Positions 14,559-20,462 of a stretch of DNA of 20,462 nucleotides are shown in pieces. Under the pieces are notes generated by a model, which was not told the DNA's origin, did not search any database, and was given only the letters and a program-made list of their open reading frames with translations. Within the stretch, counting starts at the first letter, position 1; the number at the start of each line of letters is the position of its first letter. A program made the position numbers and the translations under genes. Source of the stretch: Candidatus Brocadia sp. (GTDB lineage Bacteria > Planctomycetota > Brocadiia > Brocadiales > Brocadiaceae); the NCBI GenBank assembly GCA_030837935.1, contig JAUQXU010000181.1:1-20462 (forward strand), written 5' to 3'.

Positions 14559-15290
14559 TCAATATTTTTGCCGGATTTTGTTTTTAATAATTTCCATCTT
14601 CAAATGGGCAATAGACCCACTCGGATTCAAATCCTTGGGACATACCTCCTGACAGTTGAAGATTGTATGACAACGCCATACGCCATGTTCATCGTTTACA
14701 ATTGCCAGTCGTTTCTCCTTTGCGCCATCCCGTGTATCAGACACAAACCGGTCTGTATTCAGGAAAGACATTGGGCCGAGATACTTTTCGTGTGATGCTG
14801 TAACCGGGCACGAGGAATGACAGCACGCGCACAGGATGCAATCAATCAGGATGTCGACCTTCCCCCTTTCCTCCGGACTCTGCAACCGTTCTCCCGTCGT
14901 TGGTAATGGTTTGCCAGGTATCAAGTACGGTTTAATATACTCATACTTTTTCCAGAAAGGCTTCATATCTACAACAAGGTCTTTGATAATGGACATGTGG
15001 GCAAGGGGACGAATCGTAATCGTATTGGTTTCGAGTTTTGAAACCGGGGTATTGCAAGCAAGGCGATACTTTCCGTTAATATGCATGGCACAAGAACCAC
15101 AAATAGCAGCCCTGCAGGAAGACCGAAAGGCCAGGGAGTCATCCATTCGCTGCTGAATATAATAAAGCCCCTCGAGTACGGTCAGATCTTTTCGGGTAAA
15201 AGGAATTTCAAATTTCTGAAGGTACGGTTTTTTGTCATTATCCGGATGAAAGCGAAAGATATGGAAAAAAACCGTTTCGTGTGTTAGCAT
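14559..15290 (-). CDS. sdhB: succinate dehydrogenase/fumarate reductase iron-sulfur subunit
   Basis: The 243-aa product carries the three cluster motifs of SdhB/FrdB: C59/C64/C67 and C79 for [2Fe-2S] (SSCRAAICGSCAMHINGK.RLAC), C151-x2-C154-x2-C157-x3-C161 for [4Fe-4S], and C207, C213, C217 for [3Fe-4S] (RCHTIFNCQEVCPKDLNP). It passes electrons between the flavoprotein and the membrane anchor of complex II. Direction of catalysis cannot be told from this subunit. Neither sdhA nor sdhC is next to it, so its partners must be encoded elsewhere. An in-frame ATG at 15311 overlaps ftsY by 17 nt; ATG 15290, 4 nt after the ftsY stop, gives the more usual N-terminus (FFHIFRF). No strong binding site is seen for either. 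Confidence 0.93.
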   Translation of the reverse strand: MLTHETVFFHIFRFHPDNDKKPYLQKFEIPFTRKDLTVLEGLYYIQQRMDDSLAFRSSCRAAICGSCAMHINGKYRLACNTPVSKLETNTITIRPLAHMSIIKDLVVDMKPFWKKYEYIKPYLIPGKPLPTTGERLQSPEERGKVDILIDCILCACCHSSCPVTASHEKYLGPMSFLNTDRFVSDTRDGAKEKRLAIVNDEHGVWRCHTIFNCQEVCPKDLNPSGSIAHLKMEIIKNKIRQKY

Positions 15291-15294
15291 TGTA

Positions 15295-16635
15295 TCAATC
15301 AAACAAGGCATTCACAAAGGCATCGGGGTTAAATTTTTCTATATCATCTGCTTTTTCACCGAGTCCGATATATTTTACGGGAATGTTTATTTCATTGCGC
15401 ATGCCAAGCACAAAACCTCCTTTTGCAGTGCCGTCCAGCTTCGCCAAAAATATCCCGGTAACGTCTACAGCTTGTTTAAACATCTTTGCCTGGGAGAGGG
15501 CGTTTTGCCCGGTTGTGGCGTCAAGCACCATGAGGACTTCATGCGGAGCGCCAGGGATTCTTTTGGAAATAACCCGTTTAATTTTACTCAGTTCGTTCAT
15601 GAGGTTTTCGTGGGTATGAAGACGCCCGGCAGTATCCACAATTACTACGTCAATGCCCCTTGCAATACTTGCTTCCAGGGCATCGTATGCTACTGCGGCT
15701 GGGTCAGAACCGGTTTGGTGCTTTACAATCTCAGCCCCAATACGTTTACTCCAAATATCCAGCTGTTCCACGGCAGCCGCCCGAAATGTATCGCTTGCAG
15801 CCACCATGACTTTTTTACCGTCCTTAATGAAAGAGTTTGAGAGTTTTGCTATGGCAGTTGTCTTACCCACCCCATTTACGCCCACAACCATAATAACCGT
15901 AGGGGAGACAGGGGCATAATTGACATCGATTTGAAGAGACCGTAAACTTTCCTTAAGTCTGTCTTTTATAAAATCTTGTATCTGTGAGGTTTCGGTTATT
16001 GTTTTGGATTTCCATGCTTCGTGTATTTCATGAATTAACTTTTGAACCGATTTTGCACCAATATCTGCGCCAATCAGGATGTCCTCCAACTCTTCAAGGA
16101 CAGATTCATCGATATTTCTCCGGAAAGAAAAGAGGTTTTTCAGGTGAGACCAAAAACGACTGCGGGTTTTCTCTAAGCCCTTCTTGAGTTTTTCTGATGA
16201 AACTAAAATTTCTTCTTCAATGGGCGCTTCAACAATGATTGTTTCCGGTAAAGGAGAAACCATCGTTTCGGGTAAAGCCGAGATTTGAACTTCGGTCTCA
16301 CTTTTAATAATAGTTGTTTCTGGTAAGATTGAGACGGGACTTTCCGGGAAGAGCGAAGGTGGCTTTTCAATATCTGTTTTGAGCGGAGCGGTTTCTGGTG
16401 AGACCGGAACGAGCTTTATCGTGTCGCCTTCTATAACGACCGTCTTCGGCGCTTCAAAAGTGAAATTTTTTAACCGATACCAAAAACTTCTTTTGGTTTT
16501 TCCCAAGTCATTCTTTTGATTGTCAGATGAACCTGCCGGTTGCTGTTCTGTGATTTCTTTGGAAGCGATAGTTTCCGGTACTGTCACTTTTTTTTCAACC
16601 AAGATGTCTCTGCCTTTTTTTGAGGGTTGTTCCAT
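15295..16635 (-). CDS. ftsY: signal recognition particle receptor FtsY with extended N-terminus
   Basis: The 446-aa product is the SRP receptor GTPase that docks ribosome-SRP complexes at the inner membrane. The NG domain (about 150-446) shows LKKGLEKTRSRFWSHLKNLF, P-loop GVNGVGKT (252-259), AASDTFRAAAVEQL, VDTAGRLHTHENLMNEL and the guanine-specificity AKLDGTAKGG. The first 150 residues are an acidic, proline-rich region with several PET repeats, longer than in minimal FtsY. At 44-58 it contains LGKTKRSFWYRLKNF, nearly the same as LEKTRSRFWSHLKNL at 154-168, the start of the N domain. ATG 16635 has GGAG 11-12 nt upstream. It follows the nusB-PHP gene by about 260 bp with a palindromic element between, so it may have its own promoter. 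Confidence 0.96.
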   Translation of the reverse strand: MEQPSKKGRDILVEKKVTVPETIASKEITEQQPAGSSDNQKNDLGKTKRSFWYRLKNFTFEAPKTVVIEGDTIKLVPVSPETAPLKTDIEKPPSLFPESPVSILPETTIIKSETEVQISALPETMVSPLPETIIVEAPIEEEILVSSEKLKKGLEKTRSRFWSHLKNLFSFRRNIDESVLEELEDILIGADIGAKSVQKLIHEIHEAWKSKTITETSQIQDFIKDRLKESLRSLQIDVNYAPVSPTVIMVVGVNGVGKTTAIAKLSNSFIKDGKKVMVAASDTFRAAAVEQLDIWSKRIGAEIVKHQTGSDPAAVAYDALEASIARGIDVVIVDTAGRLHTHENLMNELSKIKRVISKRIPGAPHEVLMVLDATTGQNALSQAKMFKQAVDVTGIFLAKLDGTAKGGFVLGMRNEINIPVKYIGLGEKADDIEKFNPDAFVNALFD

Positions 16636-16757
16636 GAGGTTATCATCTCCGTGGGATTGTCACAAGCAGACTGCTTCACAAAGAAAAATGCACTAGTATT
16701 TGTGACCTTTTCAGTAAGTTATACCTTTCTTATATTTTTAGCAAAAATTCTAGCGAT

Positions 16758-16771
16758 GGTCACTTGTGACC
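16758..16771. promoter_or_regulatory. GTGACC dyad upstream of ftsY
   Basis: GGTCAC (16758-16763) and GTGACC (16766-16771) form a perfect 6-bp dyad with a 2-nt centre. The half-site TTGTGACC occurs again at 16700-16707. Both lie between the nusB-PHP stop and the ftsY start, in the region where an ftsY promoter would be. A dimeric regulator site is possible, but no factor can be named. Confidence 0.3.
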
Positions 16772-16792
16772 GGCATTTTGGCTGGGGATATC

Positions 16793-16861
16793 CACCCCCT
16801 AACCTCCGCCAGCGGGGGACAACGCCCGCGCTACGCGTTCCGACTCGTTCGGGTTTAGGTG
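16793..16861. repeat. GC-rich imperfect palindrome, element 2
   Basis: The ends CACCCCCTAACC (16793-16804) and GGTTTAGGTG (16852-16861) are imperfectly complementary. Inside is a strong hairpin CCTCCGC (16803-16809) with GCGGGGG (16812-16818), and further GC-rich dyads around CGCGCTACGCG. It is much richer in GC than its flanks, lies between ftsY and the nusB-PHP stop, and shares its outline with 8306-8352. It looks like a short mobile or dispersed palindrome and may also act as a terminator. Confidence 0.5.
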
Positions 16862-16893
16862 TTTATGAATGAATTCTGTATAAAATAAACGTT

Positions 16894-18177
16894 TTACCGG
16901 GGTGGACATTTTTCTCTTAGTTTGCTAACAAGACCACCCGGTACGGTTACTTTAGCAATAGGACTGTTTGTCCTTCTTTCACCGTGGAAGTCTGAGCCTC
17001 CTGTTATTGCCAGGTTGTATTTCTTTGCTATCGCGACATACTTCTGGACGGCCTGTGGTGTATGCGATGGATAATATACCTCAATCCCTCGCAAACCGCA
17101 TTTTACCATATCTTCAATGACGGTATCTCTCTGAGTTAGTCCAGGATGGGCTAGAACAGCCACCCCTCCGGCATCCATGATTATTTCAATGGCTTGTTGC
17201 GGCGTTAAAGTTTTTTTAGGAACATATGCCGGTTTATTATCTCCAATATATTTTGAAAACGATTCTAAAATGGTATCGCAATAGCCATGTTTCCAAATTG
17301 TTTCTGCCACATGCATGCGTCCGGGGGAGCCTTTCCCCGCAAGCGTTAAAATTTCCTGTGGATCAATATCAACCCGGAGCTTCTGTAACTTTTCTACCAT
17401 ATCATAAATACGCTTTACACGGTCTGAGCGGGCTTGTTTTATAATTTTTTGTAAAAAATTATTCTGCACATCAATAAAATATCCAAGGATATGAATCTCT
17501 GAAGGACTGAGATATGAAGAAAATTCTATGCCCGATATAATGCGGATATTTTTGCCCTGTCCGTAACGATAGGCAATTAGAAGGCCATCAACCGTGTCGT
17601 GATCCGTAATTGCAATAGTTGAGACGCCAAGACGGATAGCTTCATCAACAACCTCTTCCGGCGTCATCGTGCCGTCGGAATAGCTCGTATGTATGTGCAG
17701 ATCTGAGTCCCCATAATCGATTTCTGCCCCGTCCTGAAGAGTGTGGGCACACGCATCGTTCTTCAATTTTCCGTTTCCAAACTGTGTATAAATCTTGTCT
17801 AAAATCCCATTCACAAATGTTCCTGAATTTTTCGTGCTGAATTTTTTGGCAAGCTCTATTGCCTCGTTGATTGATACTTTTGGTGGGATATCGTTTCTAT
17901 ACAAGAGTTCATAAACTCCAAGACGTAAGATATTTTTGTCTATAATGGCCATACGCCGTAATTCCCAATGTTCTGTAACCATCGATATCTTTTCATCGAT
18001 TTCTTTGATATGTGATCGGCAACCATTGACAAGTACTGAGGCAAACTGGTATACGTCGTGCTTTTCCGTGCTTTTTTTGCAAAAACTATCTATCTCATTA
18101 ATAATGTCGTCTCCGCGCAGATCAAGTTGGTAAAGGGATTGCAGGGCGAGTTCTCGGGCAATTGTTCTGTTACGCAT
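16894..18177 (-). CDS. NusB fused to a PHP-domain phosphoesterase (RNase AM/TrpH-like)
   Basis: The 427-aa product joins two complete domains. Residues 1-133 are NusB, with RELALQSLYQLDL at the start, LRLGVYELLYR, and PPKVSINEAIELAKKFSTKNSGTFVNGILDKI; NusB binds boxA with NusE and promotes rRNA antitermination. A short linker (134-156) leads to a PHP domain with all expected metal ligands: H161/H163 (DLHIHTSYSDG, D168), D192/H193 (ITDHDT), E218 (SGIEFSS), H229, H344 (LAHPG) and D396/H398 (GSDFHG). The best match in pattern is YciV/TrpH, which hydrolyses nucleoside 3',5'-bisphosphates and in E. coli (RNase AM) trims 5' ends of rRNAs. There is no stop or frameshift between the domains. Its position 79 nt downstream of ribH is the usual one for nusB. 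The fusion suggests transcription and maturation of rRNA are physically linked; this is inference. Confidence 0.93.
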   Translation of the reverse strand: MRNRTIARELALQSLYQLDLRGDDIINEIDSFCKKSTEKHDVYQFASVLVNGCRSHIKEIDEKISMVTEHWELRRMAIIDKNILRLGVYELLYRNDIPPKVSINEAIELAKKFSTKNSGTFVNGILDKIYTQFGNGKLKNDACAHTLQDGAEIDYGDSDLHIHTSYSDGTMTPEEVVDEAIRLGVSTIAITDHDTVDGLLIAYRYGQGKNIRIISGIEFSSYLSPSEIHILGYFIDVQNNFLQKIIKQARSDRVKRIYDMVEKLQKLRVDIDPQEILTLAGKGSPGRMHVAETIWKHGYCDTILESFSKYIGDNKPAYVPKKTLTPQQAIEIIMDAGGVAVLAHPGLTQRDTVIEDMVKCGLRGIEVYYPSHTPQAVQKYVAIAKKYNLAITGGSDFHGERRTNSPIAKVTVPGGLVSKLREKCPPR

Positions 18178-18256
18178 GGAATATCATGGTTTCTGTTATA
18201 GTTTGAAAATACGTAGTTACACGGGAGAGCAGGCGAAAAACAATAACATGAATAAA

Positions 18257-18751
18257 TCAACGCATTTTAGCGGTTTTTACGCCGGTTTGTATTTGATCAG
18301 AAAGATTTGCCATTTCTATGGCTGATAAGGCGGCTTCTGTCCCTTTATTTCCGGTCTTCGCACCGGCACGATTAATAGCCTGTTCCAGTGTCTCTGTTGT
18401 AATAACGCCATAAATAGTTGGAATGCCCGTGGATAATCCAACGTGTGCAATGCCTTTGGCTGATTCATTCGAGACATAGTCGAAATGAGGGGTTTCTCCA
18501 CGCATAACAGCACCTAAACAAATTAATGCATGATATTTACCACTTTGCGCCGCCTTAAGGGCTGCAACTGGTATCTCGCAGGCGCCCGGTACCCAAAAAA
18601 TATCAATATCTTCTTCTTTTACACCATGCCTAATAAGCCCATCGATTGCGCCATCCAATAAACGTTGTGTTATAAAGTTATTGTATCGGCTAATGATAAT
18701 TCCAAAAACCTTCCCAGTGCCAATTAAATTTCCCTGGAATTCTACACCCAT
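18257..18751 (-). CDS. ribH: 6,7-dimethyl-8-ribityllumazine synthase
   Basis: The 164-aa product catalyses the penultimate step of riboflavin synthesis, condensing 5-amino-6-ribitylaminouracil with 3,4-dihydroxy-2-butanone 4-phosphate. Family marks are ISRYNNFIT (20-28), VPGACEIPVAA, and GAVMRGETPHFDYVSNESAKG with catalytic H89. The C-terminus has a slightly long basic tail (QTGVKTAKMR). ATG 18751 follows GGAAGG. The classic ribH-nusB order is kept, with the nusB-PHP fusion starting 79 nt after the stop. I looked for an FMN riboswitch upstream and saw none. Confidence 0.96.
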   Translation of the reverse strand: MGVEFQGNLIGTGKVFGIIISRYNNFITQRLLDGAIDGLIRHGVKEEDIDIFWVPGACEIPVAALKAAQSGKYHALICLGAVMRGETPHFDYVSNESAKGIAHVGLSTGIPTIYGVITTETLEQAINRAGAKTGNKGTEAALSAIEMANLSDQIQTGVKTAKMR

Positions 18752-18850
18752 AAAAAATTCCTTCCTGGGTTAACCAAAACAAATACAACTATTTTTGTAT
18801 CTAAATCGTGAGTGAACAATTTTTTAAAAGTTAATTGTATATGAAAATCA

Positions 18851-18875
18851 GAGGTGCGAAGCAACCTCAATTTTT
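18851..18875. terminator. bulged hairpin with T-run upstream of ribH
   Basis: GAGGT-GC (18851-18857) pairs with GC-A-ACCTC (18861-18868, one bulged A) around a GAA loop. On the plus strand it is followed by AATTTTT (18869-18875), giving a terminator shape; on the minus strand the tract is weaker (TGATTTTC). It may insulate ribH from leftward transcription or be bidirectional. Confidence 0.4.
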
Positions 18876-19149
18876 AAAAAATATTCCTTACCCAAAACGT
18901 ATAGAAAGCACTTAAAGCCACTCCATAAAAAACGTGCAATTTAATTCTGATCCGTTCGGATTCCCTATTATATTGCCGCAAAAAAATCTTTTTTCCCATT
19001 TCTAGGAGAACGAGTTTCATGATGACAAGTTTAGCAAGTTTTTTACAACCCCTTTTATCCTCCACCTTGTATAAAGGGATTTTGTTGCGGCTATGCTGTG
19101 CCGAGAAATCACGCAGTATTCATAATGTACGTAATGCTAGCATATACCC

Positions 19150-19440
19150 ACATATCTTTCAAGGTTTTTCTATAGGAGCTTGTTGTAAAAGCCACGTCGG
19201 GAACAACGAATACAGGAATCGCCTGAAGATTGGTCGGGATATAGGGTGAGGATAGCCCAAGAGAAAATCGAGAAAGAATCCCGCTTTGACGGGAGCGGAT
19301 ACTTGTAACCAATACAGACCGTTCAGCATGGCAGGCAGCACAATCAAGTACAAGCCACCCTGCCAGGCAAAACAGGCATTTCGGGATGTTGCATTACTAT
19401 CCCTATAAGCGTTTTGACAAAAAAATTGGCAATGATTAGG
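19150..19440 (-). other. possible decayed coding element
   Basis: On the minus strand one frame is open from about 19440 to 19159 and contains a protein-like run (LPAMLNGLYWLQVSAPVKAG, then FFLDFLLGYPHPISRP). A second frame (19312-19109) reads coding-like after it (NLQAIPVFVVPDVAFTTSSY, then RKTLKDMWVYA). Neither has a binding site or a recognisable family. The pattern fits an old, frameshifted gene or a dispersed repeat, but it could be chance in a GC-richer block. Confidence 0.25.
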
Positions 19441-19470
19441 GAATCAACGCATATTTACATGTAATGTTGT

Positions 19471-19510
19471 TTTTATCTCCTTAAATTTTAAACTTTAGTT
19501 TGAGATAAAA
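19471..19510. repeat. 9-bp inverted repeat after the secreted-protein gene
   Basis: TTTTATCTC (19471-19479) and GAGATAAAA (19502-19510) are perfect complements separated by 22 nt that can themselves fold (AAACT/AGTTT at 19490-19501). It begins 8 nt after the stop at 19519 on the minus strand. It could end or stabilise the transcript, though no U-tract follows. Confidence 0.4.
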
Positions 19511-19518
19511 GTTAGGAA

Positions 19519-20148
19519 TTATTCAGTAACCTCAAATTTAAATTTAATCGTGTTTTTTAGGGTAGAGTTCTTTGCTTTTACTGTCACTTTGCAGAGATAC
19601 AATCCCTCAACTAATGGCTTATCATCATCGTCTGGATTGGGACTCCACGAAGCAAAGTAATAAAAGTTGGGGTCCAGTTCGAAATCATTATAATTTATTT
19701 TTCTTGAATCATATGCATTCAATACTAAATTTTCGTTATATTTATATAATTTCCATTCTGTCTCATTTAAAGACATTTCCTGATTTGATCGAAAAGTCAC
19801 ATAAAGACTGGTTGCGTCTGAAGAAGTCAGGGGGTTATGAACCAGTACAGTGCTTCCATCATCTAAAGGTACTTCAAAACCTGAAAAAGCGGTATATGCT
19901 ATGATCGCTGGAGAAGATGAAACAAACTTCGGATCAATTTCCGATAATTTTCCAAGTCCATTCATCCCTTCGTTTTTTACATTGATACGACCAAGAGATG
20001 ATTTTCCGTCATTTCGAATAATTGTTATTGATGGTCTATTGAGATCGACTTTGTTATCAGCAGCATAAGAAGCAGAACCTAAAATAAGTATCGAAATAAC
20101 AGTCAAAATTGAACTAAACAACACCCTCTTTAAGACAACGATATTCAT
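19519..20148 (-). CDS. secreted protein of unknown function
   Basis: From ATG 20148 the product is 209 aa with a clear signal peptide: basic K/R at 8-9, hydrophobic core FSSILTVISILILGS, likely cleavage after SYA at 29. The mature part is polar, with beta-rich-looking segments (STVLVHNPLTSSDATSLYVTF, then FYYFASWSPNPDDDDKPL) and an end KFKFEVTE; no cysteine pair, metal motif or lipobox is seen. The closing portion (VEGLYLCKVTVKAKN) recalls an immunoglobulin-like beta sandwich, but this is only a guess. ATG 20148 is chosen over an in-frame codon at 20166 because GGAGGGG lies 8 nt before it. A strong sigma70-like promoter is about 100 nt upstream, so it is probably transcribed alone. I do not recognise a family. 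Confidence 0.75.
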   Translation of the reverse strand: MNIVVLKRVLFSSILTVISILILGSASYAADNKVDLNRPSITIIRNDGKSSLGRINVKNEGMNGLGKLSEIDPKFVSSSPAIIAYTAFSGFEVPLDDGSTVLVHNPLTSSDATSLYVTFRSNQEMSLNETEWKLYKYNENLVLNAYDSRKINYNDFELDPNFYYFASWSPNPDDDDKPLVEGLYLCKVTVKAKNSTLKNTIKFKFEVTE

Positions 20149-20248
20149 TAACTTGTCCCCTCCCAAATATATTCAATTGAACTCTATTGAAAAAATCCAT
20201 CCTTTGCGTTACTGTTCTCTTATAGTTTCCATCCTGCAAAAATGTCAT

Positions 20249-20277
20249 TATTTAGCATTTTGTTTGTACAATGTCAA
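20249..20277 (-). promoter_or_regulatory. sigma70-like promoter of the secreted-protein gene
   Basis: On the minus strand, a perfect TTGACA (20272-20277) is followed after exactly 17 nt by TAAATA (20249-20254). Transcription would begin near 20242, leaving a leader of about 94 nt before ATG 20148. Confidence 0.65.
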
Positions 20278-20329
20278 GTGAAAAAATAGGGCTTAAATTT
20301 CAGAAAGTTTGCATTCTAGGACAACCTAC

Positions 20330-20462
20330 CCCCCCTGGCGGCCATGACTAACCGTTCTATTTTCCACTTTTTAGCTGTTGACGTAGACGATGCAGTCCGG
20401 AAAAGTGATAGACGTATCTTAACACGCGGTGAGACAAAGACACCGATCTGATCTTCAACCAC
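20330..20462. other. right edge, possible truncated frames
   Basis: The minus strand is open from the window edge to a TAG near 20329 (44 codons, basic, ending MAARGGRLS), and the plus strand has a 34-codon frame from ATG 20343. Neither has a family resemblance or, for the plus frame, a binding site. GC content is higher than in the adjoining promoter region. The strand and status of any gene here cannot be decided from this window. Confidence 0.2.

Larger units (their letters stand above)
18752..19518. other. gene-poor region between ribH and the secreted-protein gene
   Basis: No gene is convincing in these 767 bases. A 63-codon minus-strand frame (18874-19065) starts at GTG, ends in a hydrophobic segment and resembles nothing known; an internal ATG at 19020 follows no clear binding site. 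The stretch about 19150-19440 is richer in GC and open in overlapping minus frames, described separately. The ribH promoter must lie in 18752-18850, but I cannot place it firmly. Confidence 0.4.

Noticed and set aside
18752..18850. FMN riboswitch ahead of ribH
   Set aside because: None of the conserved RFN blocks are visible; the region is short and AT-rich.
18874..19065. 63-codon minus-strand gene
   Set aside because: GTG start without binding site and no family resemblance; kept only as a note on the gene-poor region.
1..20462. CRISPR array, tRNA or rRNA genes
   Set aside because: No regularly spaced repeats, cloverleaf-like segments or conserved rRNA blocks were seen on reading either strand.

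Overview
The window reads as ordinary bacterial chromosome with an accessory left edge. Most genes lie on the minus strand. The organism is not certain. An archaeal-type (PF01941) methionine adenosyltransferase, a GH57 branching enzyme paired with a DUF4912 protein, a BCAM0308-type zinc-ribbon protein, several universal stress proteins and moderate-to-low GC suggest an anaerobic environmental bacterium. My best guess is an anammox planctomycete (Ca. Brocadiales), but this is inference and no rRNA is present to settle it.

Layout. (1) Positions 1-3864, plus strand: the end of a type I restriction-modification operon, with a PIN-domain nuclease gene overlapping hsdR by 8 nt; hsdM and hsdS would lie to the left, outside the window. 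A hairpin plus T-run sits just before the PIN gene. (2) 3868-8482, minus strand: a secreted type-1 copper protein, an RMD1/DUF155 membrane protein, archaeal-type MAT, a small universal stress protein, a BCAM0308-like protein and a 30-codon ORF resembling the start of an Hsp20. (3) 8525-10951, minus strand: a GH57 glucan branching enzyme coupled to a DUF4912 protein. This pair is served by one of two divergent sigma70-like promoters in 10952-11268; the other serves a tandem-Usp gene on the plus strand. (4) 11269-13751, plus strand: the tandem-Usp protein, a CDF-family metal exporter that seems to start at an ATC codon, and a 5'-truncated thioredoxin/TPR fragment overlapping it by 4 nt. (5) 13759-18751, minus strand: a housekeeping cluster in transcription order ribH, nusB-PHP fusion, ftsY, sdhB/frdB, a 56-aa protein and a LOG-family hydrolase. 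(6) 18752-20462: a gene-poor stretch of about 770 bp, then a secreted protein of unknown function with a strong promoter.

The most interesting items are the NusB-PHP (RNase AM/TrpH-like) fusion, which would join rRNA antitermination to rRNA 5'-end processing in one polypeptide; the PIN nuclease inside a type I RM operon, in the position where prrC sits in E. coli; the FtsY with two copies of its basic amphipathic helix; and the CDF exporter with an apparent ATC start and a histidine replacing the usual TM2 metal-site aspartate. I saw no CRISPR array, tRNA, rRNA or intact insertion sequence.
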